A stretch of DNA of 64,000 nt from Leucobacter musarum subsp. musarum (lineage in GTDB: Bacteria; Actinomycetota; Actinomycetes; Actinomycetales; Microbacteriaceae), in NCBI RefSeq assembly GCF_001273845.1, contig NZ_JHBW01000065.1, forward strand, positions 124,001 through 188,000. The letters run 5' to 3'. The notes under the pieces are model-generated. The model was not told where the DNA came from, searched no databases, and saw only the letters and a list, made by a program, of their open reading frames with translations. The position numbers were made by a program, and so were the translations under genes. Below, one piece after another: positions 8,123-20,029 of this stretch (the first letter of the stretch is position 1; each line of letters opens with the position of its first letter).

Positions 8123-9604
8123 ATGGACATCGACTGGTTGGGCGTCAACTGGCCGTATGTCTGGACCTGGATCGTACTGGTCGTCGACAACGTCATCCGC
8201 GTCGTCGCGGTCTTCGTCGTGCCGCGCAACCGTCGCCCGACGGCCGGCATGGCTTGGTTGATGGCGATCTTCGCGCTCCCGGTGCCGGGCCTGCTGCTGT
8301 TCCTCATCATCGGCAGCAAGCGACTGCCGCGCTCGCGCGAACGCAAGCAGGAGGCGATCAACCAGTTCGTGGCGCAGATCGCCGACGAAGAGGAAGCGGA
8401 TCTCGTCACCCCGCACGAGCGCCTGTTCCCCGGCCTCGACAGTGCCGTGAAGCTCGGCCGGTCGCTCGGTGCGCAGCCGATGCTGCAGGGCAACTCGGCC
8501 AGCATCTGCATCGACTACGAAGAGTCGTTCGCGCGCATGGCCGAGGCGATCCGCACCGCCAAAGAATACGTGCACGTCGAGTTCTACATTCTCGTGCACG
8601 ACTCGACCACCGAGCCGGTGTTCGCCGCACTGCGCGAGGTCGCGGCCCGCGGCGTGAAGGTGCGCGTGCTGCTCGACCACATCTCGGCGGTGCGCAATCC
8701 GGGCGCCAAGCGCACCCGCAAGAGCCTCACCGACCTCGGTGCCGAGTGGGCGTACATGCTGCCCGTGCGCCCGTGGCGCGGCGAGTATCAGCGGCCCGAT
8801 CTGCGCAACCACCGCAAGCTCATCGTCGTCGACGGCGAGATCGGGTTCATGGGGTCGCAGAACCTGGTTGACTCGAGCTACAACAAGCCGTCGAACCGCC
8901 GCCGCGGCCTGCACTGGAAAGATCTGATGGTGCGAGTCGAGGGGCCGATCGTGCTCGGGCTCGAAGCCGTGTTCCAGGGCGACTGGTACCTCGAGACCGG
9001 TAACTACCTCACCGAGCTCACGGGCGAGGCGGTCACGGTCGATCAGCCGGGCGAGCTCGATTGCCAGATCGTGCCGAGCGGGCCGGGGTACGCGGGCGAG
9101 AACAACCTGCAGGTGTTCGTTGCCCTGCTGTACACGGCTCAGCGCCGCATCAGCATCACGAGCCCATACTTCGTGCCCGACGGCTCCATCATGAACGCGG
9201 TGCGAGCGGCGACGGCCCGCGGGGTCGAGGTCGAACTCTTCGTCTCCGAGATCGGCGATCAGGCCGTGGTCTACCACGCCCAGCGCTCGTACTACGAAGA
9301 GTTGCTGCGGGCCGGCGTGCGCATCTGGATGTTCCGGCCGCCGTACATCTTGCACTCGAAGCACTTCACCATCGATGAAGAGGTCGCGGTCGTCGGTTCC
9401 TCGAACATGGATCAGCGATCCTTCGGCCTGAACATGGAGATTTCGATGGTGGTGCACGGTCGCGGCTTCGTCGACGATCTCGACGGCGTGAACGATTACT
9501 ACCGCGAGAACTCCCGCGAACTGACGCTTGAGGAATGGGAGAAGCAGTCACTGCCCTCCCAGCTGCTCGACGGGATCGCCCGCCTCACGTCGGCGCTGCA
9601 GTAG
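8123..9604 (+). CDS. cls: Cardiolipin synthase (phospholipase D type)
   Basis: A 493-aa membrane enzyme that joins two phosphatidylglycerols into cardiolipin. Two N-terminal hydrophobic segments (about residues 10-30 and 40-62) contain the NRRPTAGMAWLMAIFALPVPG motif of the family. Both PLD catalytic motifs are intact: HRKLIVVDGEIGFMGSQN and HSKHFTIDEEVAVVGSSN, each with the HxKxxxxD core. Length is typical. A perfect hairpin follows. Confidence 0.95.
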   Translation: MDIDWLGVNWPYVWTWIVLVVDNVIRVVAVFVVPRNRRPTAGMAWLMAIFALPVPGLLLFLIIGSKRLPRSRERKQEAINQFVAQIADEEEADLVTPHERLFPGLDSAVKLGRSLGAQPMLQGNSASICIDYEESFARMAEAIRTAKEYVHVEFYILVHDSTTEPVFAALREVAARGVKVRVLLDHISAVRNPGAKRTRKSLTDLGAEWAYMLPVRPWRGEYQRPDLRNHRKLIVVDGEIGFMGSQNLVDSSYNKPSNRRRGLHWKDLMVRVEGPIVLGLEAVFQGDWYLETGNYLTELTGEAVTVDQPGELDCQIVPSGPGYAGENNLQVFVALLYTAQRRISITSPYFVPDGSIMNAVRAATARGVEVELFVSEIGDQAVVYHAQRSYYEELLRAGVRIWMFRPPYILHSKHFTIDEEVAVVGSSNMDQRSFGLNMEISMVVHGRGFVDDLDGVNDYYRENSRELTLEEWEKQSLPSQLLDGIARLTSALQ

Positions 9605-9630
9605 GGCGATCGCTGCCGCGAGGTCTACGC

Positions 9631-9660
9631 TGAACTCGGCGGTCACGGCCGCCGAGTTCA
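9631..9660 (+). terminator. Perfect 12-bp hairpin after cls
   Basis: Arms 9631-9642 and 9649-9660 are exact reverse complements with a 6-nt loop. It ends 21 nt before the YbjQ start, so it separates that gene from cls. Confidence 0.65.
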
Positions 9661-9681
9661 CACCGAATGAGGGGAATCATC

Positions 9682-10041
9682 GTGTTCGCAGTTACCACTA
9701 ACGACGTCCCGGGGTACCGGATCACCCAGGTGCTCGGGGAGGTGATGGGTCTGACGGTGCGCTCAGCGAACTTCGGTCAGAACTTCACCGCCGGGTTCCG
9801 CGCGCTCGGCGGCGGCGAGATGCCCGAATACACCAAGGTGATCTACGAATCGCGCTGGGAGGTCATGAACCGCATGTGGGCCGAGGCTCAGTCGCGCGGC
9901 GCGAATGCCGTGGTGGCGATGCGCTTCGACTCGGGGTCCATCGGCAGCTTCACGGAGTTCTGCGCGTATGGCACCGCTGTCGTGATCGAGCCCATCGCGC
10001 CGCAGGCTCCCGCGAACCCCGCGCAGGTGCAGGGGCAGTAG
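9682..10041 (+). CDS. YbjQ / heavy-metal-binding domain family protein (UPF0145)
   Basis: A protein of 119 aa from the GTG at 9682. TTNDVPGY at the N-terminus, the middle EYTKVIYESRWEVMNRM segment and the RGANAVVAMRFDSG motif identify the family, which forms oligomeric rings and has no settled function. The GTG was preferred over an ATG at 9667 because GAGGGG lies at ribosome-binding distance and family members begin at this point. A Pro/Ala tail ends the protein. Confidence 0.85.
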   Translation: MFAVTTNDVPGYRITQVLGEVMGLTVRSANFGQNFTAGFRALGGGEMPEYTKVIYESRWEVMNRMWAEAQSRGANAVVAMRFDSGSIGSFTEFCAYGTAVVIEPIAPQAPANPAQVQGQ

Positions 10042-10059
10042 TCGGGATCGGGCAGCGCC

Positions 10060-10661
10060 TTAGACGGCGTGCTGCATCGCGGGCGTACCGAGCCGGTCGA
10101 CCGAGATGCGCGCACCCGACGCGCTGCCCTGATCGTCCTGCTCTGCGACCAGCCAGGCCTCGCCGTTCAAGATGCGGGGCGCTGGAGCGCCGCTGAGCTC
10201 GGTGAGCGCAGCGCGAATGAGCGCACCGTGGGCGACGACGATCGCTCCGGGCGTGTTTCGCAGCGTCCGGGCGAATGCGCTGGCCCCGCGCTGCGCGAGC
10301 GCGTCGAGCCCCTCGGCGTCATCGACGTCGAGCCCGGGCCATCGCGCCGACGCGTCGCTCACGAGGAGGCCCTCGGCTGAACCGAAATCGCGTTCGGTGA
10401 CGTCGTCGACGATCTCGGGCTGCGGCAGACCGAGTCGCGCAGCGATGATGTCTGCAGTGGTGCGCGCGCGATCGAGCGGGGAAGCGATCACGCGGGTCCA
10501 GGGCCCGGTGTCGGCCAGGAGTTCAGCGATCTCCCCGGCCTGCGCGCGACCGCGCTCGTTCAGGGGGATGTCGGTCTGCCCTTGAATGCGGCGTCCGATG
10601 TTCCAGTCGGTCTCGCCGTGGCGCACCACGACGATCGAGGCTGTGGGGCGTGCGGGTTCGC

Positions 10662-10665
<4 letters not shown>
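10060..10665 (-). CDS. Histidine phosphatase family protein (phosphoglycerate mutase-like)
   Basis: A 201-aa protein. RHGET at residues 15-19 gives the phospho-accepting His16, and the second half carries the catalytic VVAHG motif near residue 142. ASPLDRARTTADI and ERDFGSAEGL fit the broad-specificity phosphatase branch. It is the last gene of a minus-strand operon; its ATG overlaps the ABC ATPase stop by 4 nt. Substrate unknown; the operon suggests a phosphorylated metabolite. Confidence 0.9.
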
Positions 10666-11813
<1,148 letters not shown>

Positions 11814-11821
11814 GGGGAGTC

Positions 11822-13513
11822 CTAACGCTGGGTGCGGGCGGTGAGTCCGAGACCGGCCAGGCCGACCACCGCGACGATGAGTGAGAGCGCTGACGAGGCG
11901 TTGTACGCGCCCGCCTGCTGCAGGTTGAAGATGACGACGCCGAGTGTCTGCGAGCCGGGCGAGAGCAGCAGCACGGAGAGCGTGAGTTCGCGCACCGCGG
12001 TGAGGGCGACGAGCGTCGCACCCGAGATCGCCGCGGGCACTGCCATGCGGCATGAAATGTCCCACAGTGCGCGCAGGCGGGAGGCGCCCGAGATGCGCGC
12101 GGCCTCCTCCGCAGTCGTCGGTGTCGCCGAGAGCGGTGCGTGCACGGACTGCACGACGAGCGCGAGGAACGACGTCAGGTACGCGCACAGGATGAGCCAG
12201 GGCGTGTTGGTGAGCCCGATGCGCGGTGCGATGACGAGCCAGGCGACGGCGATCACGAGGCCCGGGATCGCCTGGGGCAGTAGCGACAGGCCGAGCAGCG
12301 CCGCGTTGCCCCGAGCGCGGGTGCGGGTCACGAATGTGCCGATCCCGAGCCCGATGATGCCGCAGCCCAGCGCGGCGAGCGTCGCCAGCATGAGGGAGTT
12401 GCCGATGCCCTGCAGCGTGCCCGAGGCCGTCAGGGCGCGCTCGAAACTCGCGAGCGTAACGGTTTCGGGGGTGAGCGGAACGCCGGGGGCCGGCAGCACC
12501 GACTGGATTGCGAGCGTAATGAGGGGGAGCACCGTGACCGACAGCACGGCGATCGCGGTGAGGATCGCCGCAGGTATGCGGGCTCGGCCAAGCGGCAGCA
12601 GCGCGGGCGCGCCGGCCTGCGCGTCGAGCTCGACGCGGGTGCGCGCGCGGAGCAGGTCGACGACGACCCCGATGAGTGCGATCACGAGCAGCACGAAGCC
12701 GATTGCCGCCACGACCGCGAGCGGGTCTTCGACGGTGCCAGACTGCAGGTATCGGTAGACGAGGGTCGACAGGGTGACGTAGCGCTCGGGAAGCCCGATG
12801 ATCGACGGAATGCCGAAGTCGGCCAGGTTCGACACCGCGATCAGGGTGAATGACGAGAGCATGGCGGGTCGCAGCAGCGGGGTCGTGACCTCCCACAGAG
12901 CACGGGGCGCGGAGGATCCGGCAATGCGCGCCGCCTGCTCGAGGTCGGCGGGCACACGCCGCAGTGCCGCGGTGACGATCATCATCGCGATCGGGTAGCT
13001 GTGCAGCGTGAGGAGGAAGATCACGCCGTCGCCGCCGTAGAGATTCCAGAGCGGGCCGCCGAAGTGCGTCGACCAGAACGTGTTGACCGTGGCGGAGGGC
13101 CCGAGCAGACTCAGCCACGCGATCGCGCCGACGAACGGCGGCATCAGCATGGGGCTCAACGCGATGAGCCGCATCGCACGGCGGCCCGGCAGGTCGGTGC
13201 GCTCCAGCAGCAGTGCCAGTGCGGTGCCGACGATCACGGCGAGCGCCCCCGAGACTCCCGCGGAGACGAGTGAGTTGCCGGCGGCGGTGAGCACATCGGG
13301 ATCGCCGAGCGCCGACCAACCGCCGCCGCCGAGCGCGAGCACGACGATCGCGGTGATGGGGACGAGGATGAGGGCGGTGACGGCGCCCCACAGGGCGAGC
13401 CGGGCGATCGTGAATCCGTCGAACGGGCGTGCGCCGAAGCGCGGCCCGCGGGCCCGGCCGAAAGCGACCGAGCCCGCGGAGCCACGCTCCAGGGTGCTAC
13501 TGGAAGAGGCCAT
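11822..13513 (-). CDS. ABC transporter permease, fused two-domain FbpB type
   Basis: A 563-aa inner-membrane protein with about 12 helices in two homologous halves, each with an EAA loop: EQAARIAGSSAPRALWEV in the first half and EEAARISGASRLRALWDI in the second. The fused arrangement is typical of Fbp/Sfu- and phosphonate-type importers, where one polypeptide forms the whole channel. Its start overlaps the binding-protein gene by 17 nt. Confidence 0.93.
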   Translation of the reverse strand: MASSSSTLERGSAGSVAFGRARGPRFGARPFDGFTIARLALWGAVTALILVPITAIVVLALGGGGWSALGDPDVLTAAGNSLVSAGVSGALAVIVGTALALLLERTDLPGRRAMRLIALSPMLMPPFVGAIAWLSLLGPSATVNTFWSTHFGGPLWNLYGGDGVIFLLTLHSYPIAMMIVTAALRRVPADLEQAARIAGSSAPRALWEVTTPLLRPAMLSSFTLIAVSNLADFGIPSIIGLPERYVTLSTLVYRYLQSGTVEDPLAVVAAIGFVLLVIALIGVVVDLLRARTRVELDAQAGAPALLPLGRARIPAAILTAIAVLSVTVLPLITLAIQSVLPAPGVPLTPETVTLASFERALTASGTLQGIGNSLMLATLAALGCGIIGLGIGTFVTRTRARGNAALLGLSLLPQAIPGLVIAVAWLVIAPRIGLTNTPWLILCAYLTSFLALVVQSVHAPLSATPTTAEEAARISGASRLRALWDISCRMAVPAAISGATLVALTAVRELTLSVLLLSPGSQTLGVVIFNLQQAGAYNASSALSLIVAVVGLAGLGLTARTQR

Positions 13514-14525
13514 TGAAGGTCTCGACGGCGTCGGCCTGCGAGGCGCGAATGGTCTCGAGGTCAGGGTTTAAGAAGTCGATGTCGGCGATGGCCGGCGCAC
13601 CCTCGGGGCTGTCGACGTCCTCACGGATTGGCAGGTACGACTGCGATGCGGCGATCTCCTGGCCCTCCTGGCTGATGAGGAAGTCGACGAAGAGCTTCGA
13701 CGCCTCGGCTTCATCCGTGTTCGCGAAGATGCCGACCGGCTGCGAGACGAACGGAACGCCCTCGCTCGGGTAGACGGCCTCGATCGGCGATCCCGCAGCG
13801 GCGAGGTCGCGCACCAGCGAATCGACGACGATGCCGACCGGACTGCTGCTGTCGGCCACGGCCTGCGACACCGGGCCGTTACTCTCGGCGATCAGCGGCT
13901 TGTTGGCGGCGAGGCCTTCGAGCCAGGTCTTGCCGAGCGACGCGTCGTCGAGCCAGACGGCGGCGTTGTAGGCCGCTGCGCCCGACACGTCGGGGTTCGG
14001 CATCGCGATCTTGCCGGCGTACTGCGCGTCGGTGAGGTCCTGCCACGACGTCGGTGCGTCGGTGATGACGTTCGTGTTCACCGCGATGACCGTGGGAATC
14101 AGGCGGGTGCCGACGTAGAAGTGCTCAGGGTCGACGAGGTCCTGCTGAATGGCGTCGGCCTCGGGCGAAGCGTACTCGAGCAGCAGGTCGCGCTCGGCGT
14201 AGTCCTCGAACGTGCCGGCGTCGGCAGCGAGCAGCAGGTCGGCGCCGATCTCGCCGGCCTTCTCCTCGGTCGCGATGCGCGCGGTGAGATCACCGGTGCC
14301 CGCGCGGAACACGTCGACGGTGATTTCGGGGTGGTGCTCGTTGAACGCGGCGATGACCGCGTCGATCTTCTCCTGCGGCTCCGAGGTGTAGAGCGTGATC
14401 GTGGATGCCTCGGCGGCATCCGATGCGTCGGACCCTGCGGCGTCTGCCGAAGCGGCGCACCCGGTGAGTGCGAGGGCCGAGAGGGCGAAGGCGGCGATGA
14501 CGCCGGTGGTGCGGTTACGAGACAT
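13497..14525 (-). CDS. Lipoprotein solute-binding protein of the FbpA/2-aminoethylphosphonate family
   Basis: A 342-aa exported lipoprotein: a signal peptide with lipobox LTGC near residue 22, then a Ser/Ala/Asp linker and a type 2 periplasmic-binding fold (TLYTSEPQEKIDAVIAAFNEHHPEI; DVFRAGTGDLTARI; MPNPDVSGAAAYNA). The adjacent tyrosine pair that binds ferric iron in classical FbpA is absent from the whole protein, so iron is not supported. Phosphonate, polyamine or organophosphate ligands remain possible. It overlaps both neighbours. Confidence 0.88.
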   Translation of the reverse strand: MSRNRTTGVIAAFALSALALTGCAASADAAGSDASDAAEASTITLYTSEPQEKIDAVIAAFNEHHPEITVDVFRAGTGDLTARIATEEKAGEIGADLLLAADAGTFEDYAERDLLLEYASPEADAIQQDLVDPEHFYVGTRLIPTVIAVNTNVITDAPTSWQDLTDAQYAGKIAMPNPDVSGAAAYNAAVWLDDASLGKTWLEGLAANKPLIAESNGPVSQAVADSSSPVGIVVDSLVRDLAAAGSPIEAVYPSEGVPFVSQPVGIFANTDEAEASKLFVDFLISQEGQEIAASQSYLPIREDVDSPEGAPAIADIDFLNPDLETIRASQADAVETFNGLFQ

Positions 14526-15330
14526 GAGTCGCTTTCTGTGCGGTGCTGCTGATGGGTTGGGTGAAGAGAGGTTCGGGGGAGGTCAGGGCGATGGTCGACG
14601 CGCTGACCCCGTCGCTCGTGAGCTGCACGAGCGAGAACATGGGTGAGTCGTGGCCGGCGACCGCGTCGGGGCCCGCATTCATCACCTGGTGGTAGGCGAG
14701 CGAGGGGCCGACGAAGACGGGGATGCCCCGGATCGATGCGGAGAGGCTGTGGTGGTAATGGCCCGCGAGGATCGCCCGCACGTCCGAGCCGACGAGCACG
14801 TCGAGCAGTGCATCGGCGTTCGCGAGGCCCTGGCGGCGCAGCGTCGGCAGCGGCGATGCGATCGGGGCGTGATGCAGGGCGACGATGGTGCCGCCCTCAG
14901 CGGGGGTCGCGAGCTCCTCAGAGAGCCATTCGAACTGGGCCTCGTCGAGGGTGCGGCGGTGCGAGTCGAGCCTGATGATGCGGGTGCCGTCGACGTGGTG
15001 AGCGCCGAAGTGCCCGGCCTCGTGCCAGGGGAGGGCGCGCGCCGCGATGGGGTCGTCGTGGTTGCCCAGCACCGTCAGCACGGGCACGCCCAGGCGATCC
15101 TCCAAGCGGCGGCACGCGGCCCCCACGGCGGCGTATGCCCCGGCATGCCCGCGCTCGATCAGATCGCCCGTGATCACGACCGCCTCCGGCGTGATGCCCG
15201 TTGAGCGAGCGTAATCGCCCACGCGCTCGATGCGCCCGACCCCGTCGACCGCGTCGTAGAGCAGCCCGCTGTCGGTCGCGTGCACATCGCTCAGGTGCAG
15301 CACCGTGAAGCGGCCGGTGTCGCGGCTCAT
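14515..15330 (-). CDS. Metallophosphoesterase, class III phosphodiesterase type
   Basis: A 271-aa dinuclear-metal phosphoesterase. The five conserved blocks are visible in order: LSDVH (residues 13-17), GDLIERG, GNHDD, LHHAPI and GHYHHS. This set matches the CpdA/GpdQ branch, whose members cleave cyclic nucleotides or glycerophosphodiesters. There is no signal peptide, so it acts inside the cell, consistent with processing an imported compound. It overlaps the tyrosine-phosphatase gene by 4 nt and the binding protein by 11 nt. Confidence 0.92.
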   Translation of the reverse strand: MSRDTGRFTVLHLSDVHATDSGLLYDAVDGVGRIERVGDYARSTGITPEAVVITGDLIERGHAGAYAAVGAACRRLEDRLGVPVLTVLGNHDDPIAARALPWHEAGHFGAHHVDGTRIIRLDSHRRTLDEAQFEWLSEELATPAEGGTIVALHHAPIASPLPTLRRQGLANADALLDVLVGSDVRAILAGHYHHSLSASIRGIPVFVGPSLAYHQVMNAGPDAVAGHDSPMFSLVQLTSDGVSASTIALTSPEPLFTQPISSTAQKATHVS

Positions 15331-16046
15331 GCGGCGGCCTCTGCATCGGGGCCGGTCGGGGCGGCGGTGCGGGATCGCGCCGCGCGCTGCTGCAGCGACG
15401 CCAGATGGCGCGGCTCCGCGCCGCGCGCGAGGAGGTATGCCCGCACCCCGCCGAGGGAATCGATCAGGTCGAGCGCCGATTCGAGAGCTTCAGCGGGGCT
15501 ATCGAGGTGCAGGCGTTCAGCCGCGGCGCGATCCTCCGCGTTCAGTGCGAGCGCGTCGAGCTGTGCGGCGGCGATGGCCGCGCGCGCCGGGCGCACGGTT
15601 TCGCCGGAGCGCGCGTAGTCGGCGACCACTGCGCTTCGGGAGTCGCCCGCCGCAAGTCGCGCGAGTGCGATGACGAGGCCCGTGCGATCCTTACCCGCCG
15701 TGCAGTGCACGAGGGCGACCCCGGGGTGCTCGGCGATCGCCACGACGGCAGCGACGATGCGCGATGCGCGCTCGGTGACCAGCCCGGCATAGATCGACTC
15801 GAGCGACCCCGCGCTCGGCGGAGCCTGACCGTACAGCGGTGCTGAGTGCACCGGGAACCCGTGCGACCGCGGCCCGTGCTCGTCCGTCTCGCGCAGATCG
15901 ATCACCAGATCGACCCCCAGCTCGCGCAGCACGCGCTCGCCGCCGGGCGCGAGGCCGTCGAGCGCCGCAGACCGTACGACCCAGGGCCGATCCGCGGAGC
16001 CGATGCCCCGGGTGTTGTAGCTGTCGTCGAGCGAAATGACGTGCAC
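15327..16046 (-). CDS. Tyrosine phosphatase family protein (Y_phosphatase3)
   Basis: A 239-aa cysteine-based phosphatase. The P-loop HCTAGKDRTG gives catalytic Cys115 and Arg121 (CX5R), and VIDLRETDE and YNTRG are the usual N-terminal motifs. Members act on phosphotyrosine, phosphoinositides or other phosphomonoesters. GTG start with AGGGGA at binding distance. First gene of the operon, 155 nt after the RpiR gene, with two TTACAT repeats in the gap. Confidence 0.9.
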   Translation of the reverse strand: MHVISLDDSYNTRGIGSADRPWVVRSAALDGLAPGGERVLRELGVDLVIDLRETDEHGPRSHGFPVHSAPLYGQAPPSAGSLESIYAGLVTERASRIVAAVVAIAEHPGVALVHCTAGKDRTGLVIALARLAAGDSRSAVVADYARSGETVRPARAAIAAAQLDALALNAEDRAAAERLHLDSPAEALESALDLIDSLGGVRAYLLARGAEPRHLASLQQRAARSRTAAPTGPDAEAAA

Positions 16047-16075
16047 TGCGAAAATCCCCTGCCGGTTGCCGCCCG

Positions 16076-16103
16076 TTACATCGAGCGTGAAATGCGATTA
16101 CAT
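16076..16103 (-). promoter_or_regulatory. Pair of TTACAT direct repeats upstream of the phosphatase/ABC operon
   Basis: TTACAT occurs at 16076-16081 and 16098-16103, 22 bp apart (two helical turns), between the regulator and the operon it may control. It is a candidate RpiR operator by position only. Confidence 0.3.
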
Positions 16104-16163
16104 GAGCAGCATCTCGGGGCCGGGTGTCGCGTTCATGAACAGCGGGGAGCCTGCGCGTGACGG

Positions 16164-16180
16164 TCGCGAGAACCTCGCGA
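16164..16180 (-). terminator. Short perfect hairpin after the RpiR gene
   Basis: Arms 16164-16170 and 16174-16180 (TCGCGAG / CTCGCGA) with a 3-nt loop lie 22 nt after the RpiR stop. The stem is only 7 bp. Confidence 0.4.
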
Positions 16181-16201
16181 GATGCCCTGATCAGTGAGGA
16201 T

Positions 16202-17086
16202 TTACGCGGTGGTTTCGGCGAGGGCGTCGGCCACGACTTCGCGCATCTCGAGCGTGTCGGAGGGGTCGGTGCGCAGGGCGACCTCGGCAACGAGTGCTTG
16301 CAGCAGCACGGAGTGACCGAGCCGGCTGAAGAACGGATCCACCGCGTGCTCGGTGCCGACAGCGCCGGTGCAGAGCGCGACATCCGCCAGGTCGGCGAGG
16401 GGAGAACGCGCGTAGCTGCCCACGGTGATGATGCACGCACCGCGGCGCCGCGCCGCGCGCACCGTGGCGAGCGTGTGCGCGTTCGCACCCGAATGGCTGA
16501 GCGCAAGGCAGACGTCGTCGTCGGTCACGCTGTGCGCGGCGAACTGCTGCGCGAGGATGTCGAGCGGTGCTTCGACCGGTCGCCCGACCGTTGAGAACCG
16601 CATCGCCGCATCTTGAAGCGGCGGCGCCGAGAACCCGTTCGCCGTGCACACAACCCGGCGGGCGCCGGCGAGCGCATCCGCTGCGCGGGTCAGTGCCGCT
16701 CGGTCGACCGTCTGCTGGCCGACGAGCAGCGCGACCCGGGCGCTCTCGAACACCCGATCGACGACGTCGCCTGCGGGAGCCTCGTGCGACGCGGCCGGTG
16801 CGGACTCCCGGGCGAGCTCGAGGCGAACATGCTGAAACCCACGGAACCCGAGTCTCTGGCAGGCCCGGATCACCGTCGCCGTCGACGTGCCCGCGGCGAC
16901 CGCGAGCTCCTGCGTCGACCACTGAGGCACCTCCGCCGCCCGCTCCAGCATCACTCGCGCAACAGCCCCCTCGCTCGGGCCGAGGCCGCCGGCGAGCGCG
17001 CGGATCACCGCGAGCGCGGACCCCGACGGGAGTGCGGTCGCGGTGATGGAGTCGTCGGAACGTGCGTCGAGATCCGGTGCGGGCAT
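16202..17086 (-). CDS. MurR/RpiR family transcriptional regulator
   Basis: A 294-aa regulator from the ATG at 17086. An N-terminal HTH_6 domain (VPQWSTQELAVAAGTSTATVIRACQRLGFRGFQ) is followed by a SIS sugar-phosphate-binding domain (RRVVCTANGFS; LALSHSGANAHTLATVRAARRRGACIITVGSY). RpiR proteins usually sense phosphosugars, which fits the neighbouring phosphatases. A GTG at 17158 would add 24 residues, but TACCGT lies 6 nt before the ATG, the leaderless pattern seen elsewhere in the window. Confidence 0.9.
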   Translation of the reverse strand: MPAPDLDARSDDSITATALPSGSALAVIRALAGGLGPSEGAVARVMLERAAEVPQWSTQELAVAAGTSTATVIRACQRLGFRGFQHVRLELARESAPAASHEAPAGDVVDRVFESARVALLVGQQTVDRAALTRAADALAGARRVVCTANGFSAPPLQDAAMRFSTVGRPVEAPLDILAQQFAAHSVTDDDVCLALSHSGANAHTLATVRAARRRGACIITVGSYARSPLADLADVALCTGAVGTEHAVDPFFSRLGHSVLLQALVAEVALRTDPSDTLEMREVVADALAETTA

Positions 17087-17092
17087 GCGAAC

Positions 17093-17098
17093 ACGGTA
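17093..17098 (-). promoter_or_regulatory. -10 element TACCGT of a leaderless promoter for the RpiR gene
   Basis: On the minus strand TACCGT is followed by 6 nt and the ATG at 17086, and no ribosome binding site precedes that ATG. Confidence 0.45.
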
Positions 17099-17296
17099 GG
17101 CGGAGCCGGTGAACGCGAGGTGACCGGAGCGTGGCGAATCGACGGCGGCCGTCGGCACGCCCGCACCTGCCGAGCATCGGCGAGACGCTGCGTGTCACGC
17201 CTGCGGCGAACACGGCCCCGCGATCCCGCATCACCACGTAGCCTGTTCACATCGGCGGCGCCACTCCCGTGCTATGGCGTCGCAAGGAGGTAGGAG

Positions 17297-19822
<2,526 letters not shown>

Positions 19823-19831
19823 GGTGCTGAT

Positions 19832-19872
19832 CGCCTGAGGGCCCCGCTGCACTGCAGCGGGGCCCTCAGGCG
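19832..19872 (+). terminator. Perfect 19-bp hairpin after clpC
   Basis: Arms 19832-19850 and 19854-19872 are exact reverse complements with the 3-nt loop ACT. It starts 9 nt after the stop and has no T-tract. Confidence 0.85.
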
Positions 19873-19937
19873 CGTCTGGGTGCCCGCGGTTCTGCGAGCT
19901 CGTGCCCGCGCGGGCCTACGGGCACTCGTGCCTGAGG

Positions 19938-20000
19938 CACCGATTTAACGAAACGCATACAGTAATCTCCCGCTCCTGTATGTGTTTCGTTGAATCGGTG
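19938..20000. repeat. Long inverted repeat (25-bp arms) between clpC and argA
   Basis: Arms 19938-19962 and 19976-20000 pair at 23 of 25 positions; the two differences become G-U pairs in + strand RNA. The loop is 13 nt. Base composition is much lower in GC than the surroundings. The right arm ends 17 nt before the TAGACT -10 of argA, so it covers the -35 region. It could be an operator, a structured leader of another transcript, or a remnant of a small mobile element. Confidence 0.8.
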
Positions 20001-20017
20001 TTTGTGGTCGACCCGCC

Positions 20018-20023
20018 TAGACT
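20018..20023 (+). promoter_or_regulatory. -10 element TAGACT of a leaderless argA promoter
   Basis: TAGACT is followed by 6 nt and the ATG at 20030 with no ribosome binding site. Confidence 0.55.
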
Positions 20024-20029
20024 GATGGG

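Noticed and set aside
7814-9457. 547-codon open frame antisense to cls
   Set aside because: No domain, and both PLD motifs are intact on the plus strand.
11814-13391. Upstream 526-codon extension of the ABC ATPase frame
   Set aside because: This part is Arg/Pro-rich and lies over the permease gene in another frame; the ATPase begins at the GTG at 11813.
13497-14525. Ferric-iron-binding FbpA
   Set aside because: The adjacent tyrosine pair required for ferric coordination is absent.
19938-20000. Second clpC terminator
   Set aside because: AT-rich stem with a long loop, 115 nt after the stop, and a perfect GC-rich hairpin lies closer.
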